A stretch of DNA of 17,009 nucleotides, taken from contig NZ_DASZGI010000117.1 in NCBI RefSeq assembly GCF_035938995.1, positions 1 through 17,009 of the forward strand, in the 5' to 3' direction. Shown in pieces: positions 1-5,491 of this stretch; the stretch's first letter is position 1, and each line of letters begins with the position of its first letter. Both the position numbers and the translations under genes were made by a program. Under the pieces are notes generated by a model. That model saw only the letters and a list, made by a program, of their open reading frames with translations. It was not told the DNA's origin and searched no databases. The DNA comes from DASZGI01 sp035938995. Its GTDB lineage: Bacteria; Actinomycetota; Actinomycetes; Streptomycetales; Catenulisporaceae.

Positions 1-136
1 GCGGCTGTGCAACCGGGTGGTCGCGATCGACCACGGGCGGGTCACCTACGACGGCAGCCTCGACGGGTTGCGCGCCGATCGCGATCTGGAGACCGCAGTC
101 AAGGAGCTGTACTCCGGCGGCTCGCTGGCCGATTGA
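1..136 (+). CDS. ABC transporter ATP-binding protein, C-terminal end (partial)
   Basis: Only the last 44 residues are in the window; the reading frame starts at base 2 and ends with TGA. The segment reads RLCNRVVAIDHGRVTYDGSL followed by about 24 residues. The pattern 'cNRVvaIDHGRvtyDGsl' is the region just after the H-loop of ABC ATPases, where the protein recognises that a ligand-release command is followed by the output tail, and is typical of ABC-2 exporters of the COG4586 type. The Walker A, Walker B and signature motifs lie upstream, outside the window. Two ABC-2 permeases encoded nearby on the other strand (996-2655) are its likely partners, by inference. The tail after the DG motif is short (GLRADRDLETAVKELYSGG); COG4586 proteins as I know them carry a longer C-terminal extension, so this one may lack an accessory segment. 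Its stop codon lies 1 nt from the stop of the convergent lipoprotein gene. Confidence 0.85.
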   Translation, partial: RLCNRVVAIDHGRVTYDGSLDGLRADRDLETAVKELYSGGSLAD

Positions 137-137
137 G

Positions 138-851
138 TCAGCCCTCGGGCGCGTAGACGATGCCGCGGTTCGACGAGCGGGTGCTGGGTCCGAGGTGCAC
201 GACGTACCACTCGCCGCGCCAGGAGATCAGCGAGAAGACGCCGAACGACTTGGTCTTGCCGCCGAGCCGGTAGGTGAGGCGGGTTCCGTAGACGCGGTAG
301 TAAGAGCCCTTGTTGTACTCGACGCCGGGCACGATCCAGACCGCCTGGGACGTCGGCACGGTCACGCCGACGAGCTGGGCGGACGAGGCCTGCGAGCCCA
401 GCAGCGCGTGCGCGGCCTCGATGTCGAGGCGGTACCAGTCGATCAGCCGGCTCTGGTAGTCGGCAGCCGGGTTCGAGATCGCCTTGACCTGCAGGTAGGC
501 GGTCTCGGGGAAGAAGAACGGCAGCGCGGTGGCGGGGTTGTCCGTGACGATCGCCTGCCACAGGTCCTGAACGCCGGCCTGGAACGTCGGGTCGCTCGGG
601 CTCGGCAGGACGTGGGTCTGCGGCAGCGTGCCCGGATCGATCGACGGCGAGGGGGACGGGCTGGGCGACGCGCTGGATGGAGAAGGGGACGGCGACGGGC
701 TCGCCGGGGCGCTCGTCGCGGGTGCGGCGCCGGTGTCGACGGCGGCCGGGCCGGACGAGCAGCCGGCGGCCAGCGCGAGCAGCGGCGCCGCCGCCCATAG
801 CGCGCGTCTTCCCCGATTGTGTGACTTGGACCCCACGCCCGTTCCCTTCAT
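138..851 (-). CDS. Secreted lipoprotein with Ser/Pro linker, conserved hypothetical
   Basis: A 237-aa protein if it starts at ATG 851. The N-terminus has basic residues (HNRGRR), a hydrophobic stretch and a lipobox ending in LALAAGC with Cys31, so it should be lipidated and anchored on the outer face of the membrane. Residues about 40-90 form a low-complexity Ala/Thr then Pro-Ser linker (repeats of PSPSPS), typical for crossing the cell wall. A globular domain follows: alpha-helical first, then beta-rich, with many aromatics (FFFPETAYLQVK; YNKGSYYRVYGTRLTYRL; SWRGEWYVVHLG). I do not recognise an enzymatic motif; the domain looks like a conserved actinobacterial extracytoplasmic module of unknown role. 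A GTG at 881 would add 10 residues, but the bases between 852 and 900 are packed with palindromes better explained as control DNA, so ATG 851 is preferred. It lies downstream of the permease genes and could be their accessory protein, but that is only positional. Confidence 0.85.
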   Translation of the reverse strand: MKGTGVGSKSHNRGRRALWAAAPLLALAAGCSSGPAAVDTGAAPATSAPASPSPSPSPSSASPSPSPSPSIDPGTLPQTHVLPSPSDPTFQAGVQDLWQAIVTDNPATALPFFFPETAYLQVKAISNPAADYQSRLIDWYRLDIEAAHALLGSQASSAQLVGVTVPTSQAVWIVPGVEYNKGSYYRVYGTRLTYRLGGKTKSFGVFSLISWRGEWYVVHLGPSTRSSNRGIVYAPEG

Positions 852-862
852 ACGCCCGATGC

Positions 863-900
863 CGTGCCCAATGCTGTGCACAGTGTGCCCACGGGCACAC
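863..900. promoter_or_regulatory. Cluster of palindromes upstream of the lipoprotein gene
   Basis: Two perfect dyads touch each other. CTGTGCACAG lies at 874-883, and GTGTGCCC-AC-GGGCACAC (8-bp arms, 2-nt centre) at 883-900. A further GTGCCCA half-site at 864-870 lies 21 bp, two helical turns, from the GTGCCCA at 885-891. The cluster sits just upstream of ATG 851 of the lipoprotein and downstream of the permease stop. It may be an operator for a dimeric regulator; a transcribed hairpin is an alternative. No regulator is identified. Confidence 0.5.
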
Positions 901-995
901 CATTGTGGCGGGTTCAGCGACCGAAGGAGCGGAGGGGGAGAAATAAGCCACGCGAGAGAGGGAAGGGCGAAGGTGGCGGGGCGGTCGGCGTGGAA

Positions 996-1871
996 TCAGC
1001 TTCCAGTCGAGCGGTAGTGGCGGACGGCGGTGCGCCACGCGGCCGCTGCGAGCAGGGACATGAGGAGGGCCACGACGGGAGCGGAGAAGCGCAGGAAGCC
1101 GGGCAGCCCGAACGGATCTGCCTTGCCGAGCACGTAGAGCGAGGGCTGCCAGGTCACGAATGCGAGCGGGATGGCGAACGTCAGGGTCAGCGCGAGCGGC
1201 CGGTCGAAGATCGCGAACGGGTATTCGGTGATGAGCTCGCCGCCGTAGGTGAAGATGTTCGCCGGCTCGCGCATGTCGGTGGCGAAGAACGAGATCGAGT
1301 TGGTCAGCACCCAGAGCGCGCAGTAGATGACCGCGCCGCAGACGATCGTGCTGAGGCAGACCGCCACCTTGGCGGGAGTCCACGCGATGGGGATGTGCAG
1401 GCACGCCCACACGAGGGCGGCGGTCGACGGGACGAGCTTGCCGAAGCGCTTGGGGGTGAACTGTTCGGCCAGCACCTGGGGGAGCGTGCCGACCGGGCGG
1501 ATCAGCATCACGTCGAAGGTGCCGGTGCGGATCGCCTCGCTCAGCATCTCGGCGCCGCTCGCGACGACGTCGGAGATGGCGAAGGCGACCCGCGTTGTGC
1601 CGTACAGGTACAGCGTCTCGGGGAGGGTGAAGCCGCCGAGCGTGCTGACCTGGCTGTAGATCACCAGCATCGCCACGAGGTCGAGACAGGTGGACAGGGC
1701 CTGGGCGGTGGTCAAGATGATCAGCGACCCACGGTACTGCCATGCGGCGCGCGTCCACATATGGGTCAGCAGGAGGTAGGCGAGGGCGGAGGAGACAGGG
1801 GGCGTAGACGCGCCGGTCGGCGCGGCGACGGCCTCGACAGCCGGGTGCGGGTCGGGGAGTGTGTCAGCCAC
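996..1871 (-). CDS. ABC-2 family transporter permease (COG3694 / DUF990-like)
   Basis: A 291-aa polytopic membrane protein, the usual length of ABC-2 permeases. A hydrophilic N-tail of about 28 residues is followed by roughly six hydrophobic segments. Recognisable family stretches include GTTRVAFAISDVVASGAEM, the cytoplasmic segment IRTGTFDVMLIRPVGTLPQV, and FATDMREPANIFTYGGELI. The 'G.fD..L.RP' segment is shared by this permease family and by its partner gene (GEVAIDLYRPCDFQGWW), which supports a heterodimeric pore. It starts with GTG 1871 and overlaps the upstream permease by 8 nt (GTGGCTGA), so the two are translationally coupled. The substrate is unknown. The cognate ATPase is probably the gene ending at 136. 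The Met at residue 38 is a possible later start, but that would cut into the first membrane segment. Confidence 0.9.
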   Translation of the reverse strand: MADTLPDPHPAVEAVAAPTGASTPPVSSALAYLLLTHMWTRAAWQYRGSLIILTTAQALSTCLDLVAMLVIYSQVSTLGGFTLPETLYLYGTTRVAFAISDVVASGAEMLSEAIRTGTFDVMLIRPVGTLPQVLAEQFTPKRFGKLVPSTAALVWACLHIPIAWTPAKVAVCLSTIVCGAVIYCALWVLTNSISFFATDMREPANIFTYGGELITEYPFAIFDRPLALTLTFAIPLAFVTWQPSLYVLGKADPFGLPGFLRFSAPVVALLMSLLAAAAWRTAVRHYRSTGS

Positions 1872-2655
1872 CTTGCACCACCGTCTTTCGGCGGGCGGCG
1901 TCTGTCACGGCGCGGCCCACCGCCAGAAGCCCGAGCGCCCACAGGGCCTGGAACTCGAGCGCGCCCGCGAAACCCGACGCATTTGTGCCGAGCAGCACGT
2001 CGATGGGCACTTGGAGGGTGCCGGACCAGGGCAGTGCGCGCGCCGTCGTGCCGAGCCACCCCGGCATCGCCACCAGCGGCATGATCATCCCGGAGAAGAA
2101 CATGGAGACCACGAGGAGCAGCGAGGCGCCGCCGCGCTCGTCCAGCGTCCAGAACGCGCTGAGGCTCACCAGGTAGCGGATCGCGAAGCTGATCAACAGC
2201 GCCAGAACACAGCAGAAGGCGAATTCGATCCACCGGCGCGGGTCGGCGGGCAGGTCGGTCGGGAAGGCGAGGGTGCCGATGACGACCGGCGGCACCGTGC
2301 GCAGCAGCAGCGCGGAGAGCGCGCGCCCGACGTCGGTCGCCAGCCACCAGCCCTGGAAGTCGCACGGCCGGTAGAGGTCGATCGCGACCTCGCCGGTGCG
2401 GATGCGCGGCCCGAGTTCGGTGGCGCCGAGGAAGACGCCGATCGGCGTGATCAGGCCCTGGGTGAGGAAGACGTAGGTCACGGCGTCGGCCGCGTCATAG
2501 CCGCCGATGTGCGGCTTCTCCCGCCACATGGCGAGCAGGATGTATGCGCGGATGAAACCGAAGGCGGAGTTGGTGATGACGCCCGCGACGGTCGCGGAGC
2601 GGTAGGTCACATACCGGCGGAAGGATAATCGGGCAGCGGTCAGGTACACGAGCAC
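1864..2655 (-). CDS. ABC-2 family transporter permease (COG4587-like), TTA codon near start
   Basis: A 263-aa integral membrane protein with about six hydrophobic segments, e.g. VTYVFLTQGLITPIGVFLGA and LLLVVSMFFSGMIMPLVAMP. It has the family segment GPRIRTGEVAIDLYRPCDF before the second helix group. It is the first permease of a pair; its stop overlaps the start of the second (1871) by 8 nt. The start chosen is GTG 2655 because GGGAG (2663-2667) lies 7 nt upstream. An open frame extends 22 codons further, but it would run through a hairpin (2672-2702) and contains no conserved residues; GTG 2649 is a less well placed alternative. Leu10 is encoded by TTA (2626-2628), the only in-frame TTA I found in the annotated genes. 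In streptomycetes such codons need the bldA tRNA, so expression may be developmentally limited. Confidence 0.9.
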   Translation of the reverse strand: MLVYLTAARLSFRRYVTYRSATVAGVITNSAFGFIRAYILLAMWREKPHIGGYDAADAVTYVFLTQGLITPIGVFLGATELGPRIRTGEVAIDLYRPCDFQGWWLATDVGRALSALLLRTVPPVVIGTLAFPTDLPADPRRWIEFAFCCVLALLISFAIRYLVSLSAFWTLDERGGASLLLVVSMFFSGMIMPLVAMPGWLGTTARALPWSGTLQVPIDVLLGTNASGFAGALEFQALWALGLLAVGRAVTDAARRKTVVQGG

Positions 2656-2662
2656 GCAGCGG

Positions 2663-2667
2663 CTCCC
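2663..2667 (-). promoter_or_regulatory. Ribosome binding site of the first ABC permease
   Basis: GGGAG on the minus strand, 7 nt before GTG 2655. It decides the start of the permease, since the frame is open further upstream. It begins 4 nt after the hairpin at 2672-2702. Confidence 0.7.
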
Positions 2668-2671
2668 GAGA

Positions 2672-2702
2672 CCGGAAGAAGGGGGTTGGAGGATTCTTCC
2701 GG
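2672..2702 (-). terminator. Hairpin between the araB-epimerase genes and the permease genes
   Basis: Perfect 9-bp arms CCGGAAGAA / TTCTTCCGG enclose a 13-nt loop. It lies 38 nt past the epimerase stop and 4 nt before the permease ribosome binding site, on the transcribed minus strand. No U-tract follows, which is common for actinobacterial hairpins. It may end the araB-epimerase transcript or act as a leader structure of the permease mRNA. The loop, read on the minus strand, contains TCCTCC, which is partly complementary to the nearby GGGAG. Confidence 0.6.
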
Positions 2703-2740
2703 GCGAGGCGGCCGGGAGCAACCGGTTTTGGCGCGGAGCG

Positions 2741-3643
2741 TCAGAGCACTGACGTGATCGCGGCCTCCGCCGTCGGATGAGCGAAGGAGAAGCCTGATTC
2801 GAGCAGCCGGGCGGGCAGCACGCGCTGGCTCATCAGAATGCCCTCGGCGAACTCGCCGATCGCCAGCCTGAGCGCCCGGGCGGGCACGGCGGCGAAGGCG
2901 GGGCGGTGCAGCGCCCTGGCGAGGATCTCGGTCACCTGCCGGTTCGTGACCGGCTCCGGACCGGTCACGTTCACCGGCCCGACGAGCGAACCGGTGTCGA
3001 TGACGTGGCGCAGCGCCGCGACCGTGTCGGTCAGGGAGACGCAGCTCCAGTACTGATTCCCGCTGCCCATCCGTCCGCCGAGGCCCGCGCGGGCCAGCGG
3101 GAGCAGCCGGCCGAACGCGCCGCCCTTCGCCGACACGACCAGGCCGAACCGAGGATGCGTCACCCGGACGCCGGCGTGCGCGGCGGGACGCGCCGCCCCC
3201 TCCCACGCCAGGCAGACGTCGGCGAGAAAGTCGTGGCCGGGGGCGCCGCGCTCGTCGACGGCGGTGTCTCCGGTCTCGCCGTAGTAGCCGATCGCGGATG
3301 CGGACACGAACACCGGCGGCGGACGGTCGCACCGGATCATCGTCGTGGCAAGCGTCGTCGTTCCGCGCACCCGGCTCTCCCGGATCTCCTGCTTGTACGC
3401 CTCGGTCCACCGGTGGTCGCCCACCCCGGCGCCGGCGAGACCGACCACCGCGGCGGCGCCGTTCAGCACCTTCGGGTCGAGGTCGCCGGTGCGAGGGTCC
3501 CAGCGCACCTCCGAACTGCCGTCCGGGGCCGTCTGCCGCGCGGCCCGGCGCACCAGGCGGGTGACGTGATGACCGTCGGCGAGCAGCGATGCGCTCAGCG
3601 CCCGTCCGATGAGACCGCTGGAACCGCTGATGACGACACGCAT
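2741..3643 (-). CDS. TIGR01777-family NAD(P)-binding epimerase (extended SDR-like, DUF1731 C-terminus)
   Basis: A 300-aa protein, the normal length of this family (E. coli YfcH-like). It starts MRVVISGSSGLIGRAL, a Rossmann nucleotide-binding motif GxxGxxG at residues 7-13. Further family marks are VSASAIGYYGETGD (about 113-126), RFGLVVSAKGGAFGRLLPL (165-183), the segment NQYWSCVSLTDTV (196-208) before the helix that usually follows, and a DUF1731-like C-terminus starting near GPVNVTGPEPVTN (222-234). It probably acts on a nucleotide-linked or other small substrate with NAD(P), but the family's substrates are largely unknown. The start is ATG 3643; open frame further upstream overlaps araB and is not conserved. 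araB's stop lies 4 nt before this start, so the two are co-transcribed and the epimerase may depend on translation from araB, as no clear ribosome binding site is seen. Confidence 0.92.
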   Translation of the reverse strand: MRVVISGSSGLIGRALSASLLADGHHVTRLVRRAARQTAPDGSSEVRWDPRTGDLDPKVLNGAAAVVGLAGAGVGDHRWTEAYKQEIRESRVRGTTTLATTMIRCDRPPPVFVSASAIGYYGETGDTAVDERGAPGHDFLADVCLAWEGAARPAAHAGVRVTHPRFGLVVSAKGGAFGRLLPLARAGLGGRMGSGNQYWSCVSLTDTVAALRHVIDTGSLVGPVNVTGPEPVTNRQVTEILARALHRPAFAAVPARALRLAIGEFAEGILMSQRVLPARLLESGFSFAHPTAEAAITSVL

Positions 3644-3647
3644 GCGA

Positions 3648-5318
3648 TCACTGTACGACCGCGGCCAGCCGGATCTCGCGCAGGCGGTGCAGGACCTCGT
3701 TCGCGCCGCGGCCGAAGTAGTCGTGCAGGCGAAGGTACTCGGCGTAGAGCGCGTCGTAGGCGGCGGCGCGGCCGGCATCGGGGAGGTATGCGTCGCGGTC
3801 GAGCTTGCCCATCGCCAGAGCTGCGGCCGGGACGTCCGGATACGCCCCGGCCGCCACCGCGGCGTGGATGGCCGAGCCCAGTGCCGCGCCCTGGGCCGAT
3901 CCGATCAGGCTCAGCGGTCGGCGCAGCACGTCGGCGTAGAGCTGCATCAGGAAGCTGTTCTTGACCAGGCCCCCGGCGGCGACGAACTCGCGCACCGGGA
4001 CGCCGCTCTTCTCGAAGGACTCGACGATGACGCGGGTGCCGAACGCCGTGGCCTCCATCAGCGCCCGATAGATCTCGTGCGGCCGGGTGGCCAGCGTCAG
4101 GCCCGCGACGACGCCGGACAGGTGGTGGTCCACCAGGACCGAGCGGTTGCCGCTGTGCCAGTCCAGCGCGATGAGGCCGTGCGCGCCGACCGGCTGCGCC
4201 GCCGCCTGCTCGGTGAGCAGTTCGTGCACGGACATGCCGCGCGTGGTCGCCTCGTCCCTGACGTGCGCGGGGGCGGCCTGCTCGGCGTACCAGGCGAAGA
4301 TGTCGCCGACGCCGCTCTGCCCGGCCTCGTAGCCCCACCGGCCGGCCACGATGCCGCCGTCCACGATCCCGCACATGCCCGGGACCTCGGTTAGCCGCTC
4401 GGCGTTCATCACATGGCAGGTGGAGGTGCCCATGATGGCGACCATCTGGCCGGGCGCGATGGCCTGCGCGGCGGGCGCGGTCACATGCGCGTCCACGTTG
4501 CCGACGGCCACCGCGACGCCGACCGGCAGCCCGGTCCACGCGGCCGCCTCGGTGGTCAGCGCACCGGCCCGGGCGCCCAACGGCGAGACCGGGTGGTCGA
4601 GTTTCGCGGTGAAGTCGGCGAAGCCGGGGTTCAGCGCGGCCAGGAACGCGGCCGAGGGTCGCACGCCGTCCTGCAGGATTCCCTTGTATCCGGCGGTGCA
4701 GGCATTGCGCGTCTCGACACCGGTCAGCTGCCAGGTGATCCAGTCGGCCGCCTCGATCCACCGCTCGGCGCGCCGGTAGATCTCCGGGTCCTCCTCCAGC
4801 AGTTGCAGGCCCTTGGCATACTCCCATTCGGAGGAGACGCGGCCGCCGTAGCGCGCGATCCAGGGCTCGGCCCGCTTGTGAGCCAGTGCATTGATGCGAT
4901 CGGCTTGGGGCTGGGCCGCGTGGTGCTTCCACAACTTGACGTAGGCATGCGGGCGGTCACGGTATTCGGCCAGCTCACACAGGGGCGTGCCGTCGGCGAG
5001 GGTCGGCAGCACGGTGCACGCGGTGAAGTCGATTCCGACGCCGATCACCTCGGCCGCGTCCACGCCCGCGTCGGCAAGCGCGGCCGGGACGGCGCGGCGC
5101 AGCACCTCGCGGTAGTCCTCAGGATCCTGCAACGCCCAGTCGGGTGGAAGCGGCGCGGCGGTGGCGGGCAGCGCGCGCTCGATCACAGCATGCGGATATC
5201 CGTGCACCGCGGTACCGAGCTCCGCGCCGTCGGACACGCGCACGACGAGCGCCCGGCCGGACAGCGTGCCGAAGTCGATCCCGACGACGACGGCGTCAGT
5301 GGGGGACGGCTCTCTCAC
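3648..5318 (-). CDS. araB: Ribulokinase (FGGY carbohydrate kinase)
   Basis: A 556-aa protein matching the usual size of AraB (about 560 aa). It phosphorylates L-ribulose to L-ribulose 5-phosphate with ATP, in the cytoplasm. N-terminal FGGY phosphate-binding motif GIDFGTLSGRALVV at residues 13-26; substrate-domain segments GIDFTACTVLP, VKLWKHHAAQ and SEWEYAKGLQLLEEDPEIY; ATP-domain segments VGNVDAHVTAP, IMGTSTCHVMN and AAGGLVKNSFLMQLYADVL with the adenosine-site glycines; and a final SAQGAALGSAIHAA. These are AraB-specific rather than generic FGGY features. The start is GTG 5318, with AAAGG 7 nt upstream. A longer open frame exists upstream but is non-coding in character. It is the first gene of a minus-strand unit with the epimerase. 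araA (isomerase) and araD (4-epimerase) are not in the window, so it is an isolated copy here; activity on a related pentulose is possible. Confidence 0.95.
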   Translation of the reverse strand: MREPSPTDAVVVGIDFGTLSGRALVVRVSDGAELGTAVHGYPHAVIERALPATAAPLPPDWALQDPEDYREVLRRAVPAALADAGVDAAEVIGVGIDFTACTVLPTLADGTPLCELAEYRDRPHAYVKLWKHHAAQPQADRINALAHKRAEPWIARYGGRVSSEWEYAKGLQLLEEDPEIYRRAERWIEAADWITWQLTGVETRNACTAGYKGILQDGVRPSAAFLAALNPGFADFTAKLDHPVSPLGARAGALTTEAAAWTGLPVGVAVAVGNVDAHVTAPAAQAIAPGQMVAIMGTSTCHVMNAERLTEVPGMCGIVDGGIVAGRWGYEAGQSGVGDIFAWYAEQAAPAHVRDEATTRGMSVHELLTEQAAAQPVGAHGLIALDWHSGNRSVLVDHHLSGVVAGLTLATRPHEIYRALMEATAFGTRVIVESFEKSGVPVREFVAAGGLVKNSFLMQLYADVLRRPLSLIGSAQGAALGSAIHAAVAAGAYPDVPAAALAMGKLDRDAYLPDAGRAAAYDALYAEYLRLHDYFGRGANEVLHRLREIRLAAVVQ

Positions 5319-5325
5319 GGCGTCA

Positions 5326-5330
5326 CCTTT
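5326..5330 (-). promoter_or_regulatory. Ribosome binding site of araB
   Basis: AAAGG on the minus strand, 7 nt before GTG 5318. It fixes the start of araB within a longer open frame. Confidence 0.65.
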
Positions 5331-5358
5331 TCGGGGGCCTCGATCGCAACGCAGGAGA

Positions 5359-5386
5359 ACTCTAGTCCGCTGCGCACGGTTGTCGG
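5359..5386 (-). promoter_or_regulatory. Candidate araB promoter
   Basis: On the minus strand: a -35-like CCGACA (5381-5386), a 16-nt spacer and a -10 box TAGAGT (5359-5364) that fits TANNNT. The -10 lies about 40 nt upstream of GTG 5318, leaving room for a short leader with the AAAGG site. Only four of six bases match the -35 consensus. Confidence 0.45.
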
Positions 5387-5400
5387 CGCGAACGTTTCCG
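5387..5400. promoter_or_regulatory. Candidate LacI-type half-palindromic operator beside araB promoter
   Basis: GCGCGAACGTTTCCG on the plus strand is centred on AACGTT, with a good half-site CGTTTCCG and a poor second half. It resembles the TGGAAACGTTTCCA type of sugar-regulator operator known for LacI-family repressors. It lies just upstream of the araB -35 box. The regulator is not encoded in the window. This is a weak match and an inference. Confidence 0.3.
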
Positions 5401-5402
5401 GT

Positions 5403-5432
5403 GGTCAAGGGGGCGGTCAAGGGATTGCAATC
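5403..5432. promoter_or_regulatory. Direct repeat and palindrome in the araB / TPR-operon divergent region
   Basis: The 9-mer GGTCAAGGG occurs twice with a 12-nt period (5403-5411 and 5415-5423). It is followed at once by the perfect 10-bp palindrome GATTGCAATC (5423-5432), an AT-rich island in GC-rich DNA. The sites sit roughly midway between the two divergent start regions, so a regulator binding here could affect both units. On the minus strand the repeats read CCCTTGACC, i.e. they contain TTGACC, so an alternative reading is one or two -35 boxes. Confidence 0.45.
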
Positions 5433-5479
5433 TCTCCGGAACGTACCGCGCCGGTCACCGTCGGGCACCGCTGGTGCGG

Positions 5480-5485
5480 TAAGTT
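5480..5485 (+). promoter_or_regulatory. Candidate -10 box of the TPR operon (leaderless)
   Basis: TAAGTT fits TANNNT and lies 6 nt before the GTG start at 5492, the geometry seen for leaderless actinobacterial transcripts. No Shine-Dalgarno sequence precedes the start. No convincing -35 box was found. Confidence 0.45.
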
Positions 5486-5491
5486 GCCCGC

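Noticed and set aside
634..720. Repeated GACGG/GGGCGA sequence resembling a tandem DNA repeat
   Set aside because: It encodes the Pro-Ser linker of the lipoprotein; the repetition follows from the low-complexity protein.
991..1005. Inverted repeat TGGAA-TCAGC-TTCCA at the end of the second permease
   Set aside because: Only a 5-bp stem spanning the stop codon; too weak to call a terminator.
46..1758. A 570-codon open frame on the minus strand spanning the lipoprotein and second permease
   Set aside because: It is Arg/Pro/His-rich with no domain, lacks hydrophobic segments, and overlaps two genes with clear families in another frame; it is a GC-rich artefact.
864..2084. A 406-codon plus-strand open frame opposite the permeases
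   Set aside because: Composition (Gly/Asp/Arg/Glu runs) is that of a reverse-strand shadow; no motif and no ribosome binding site.
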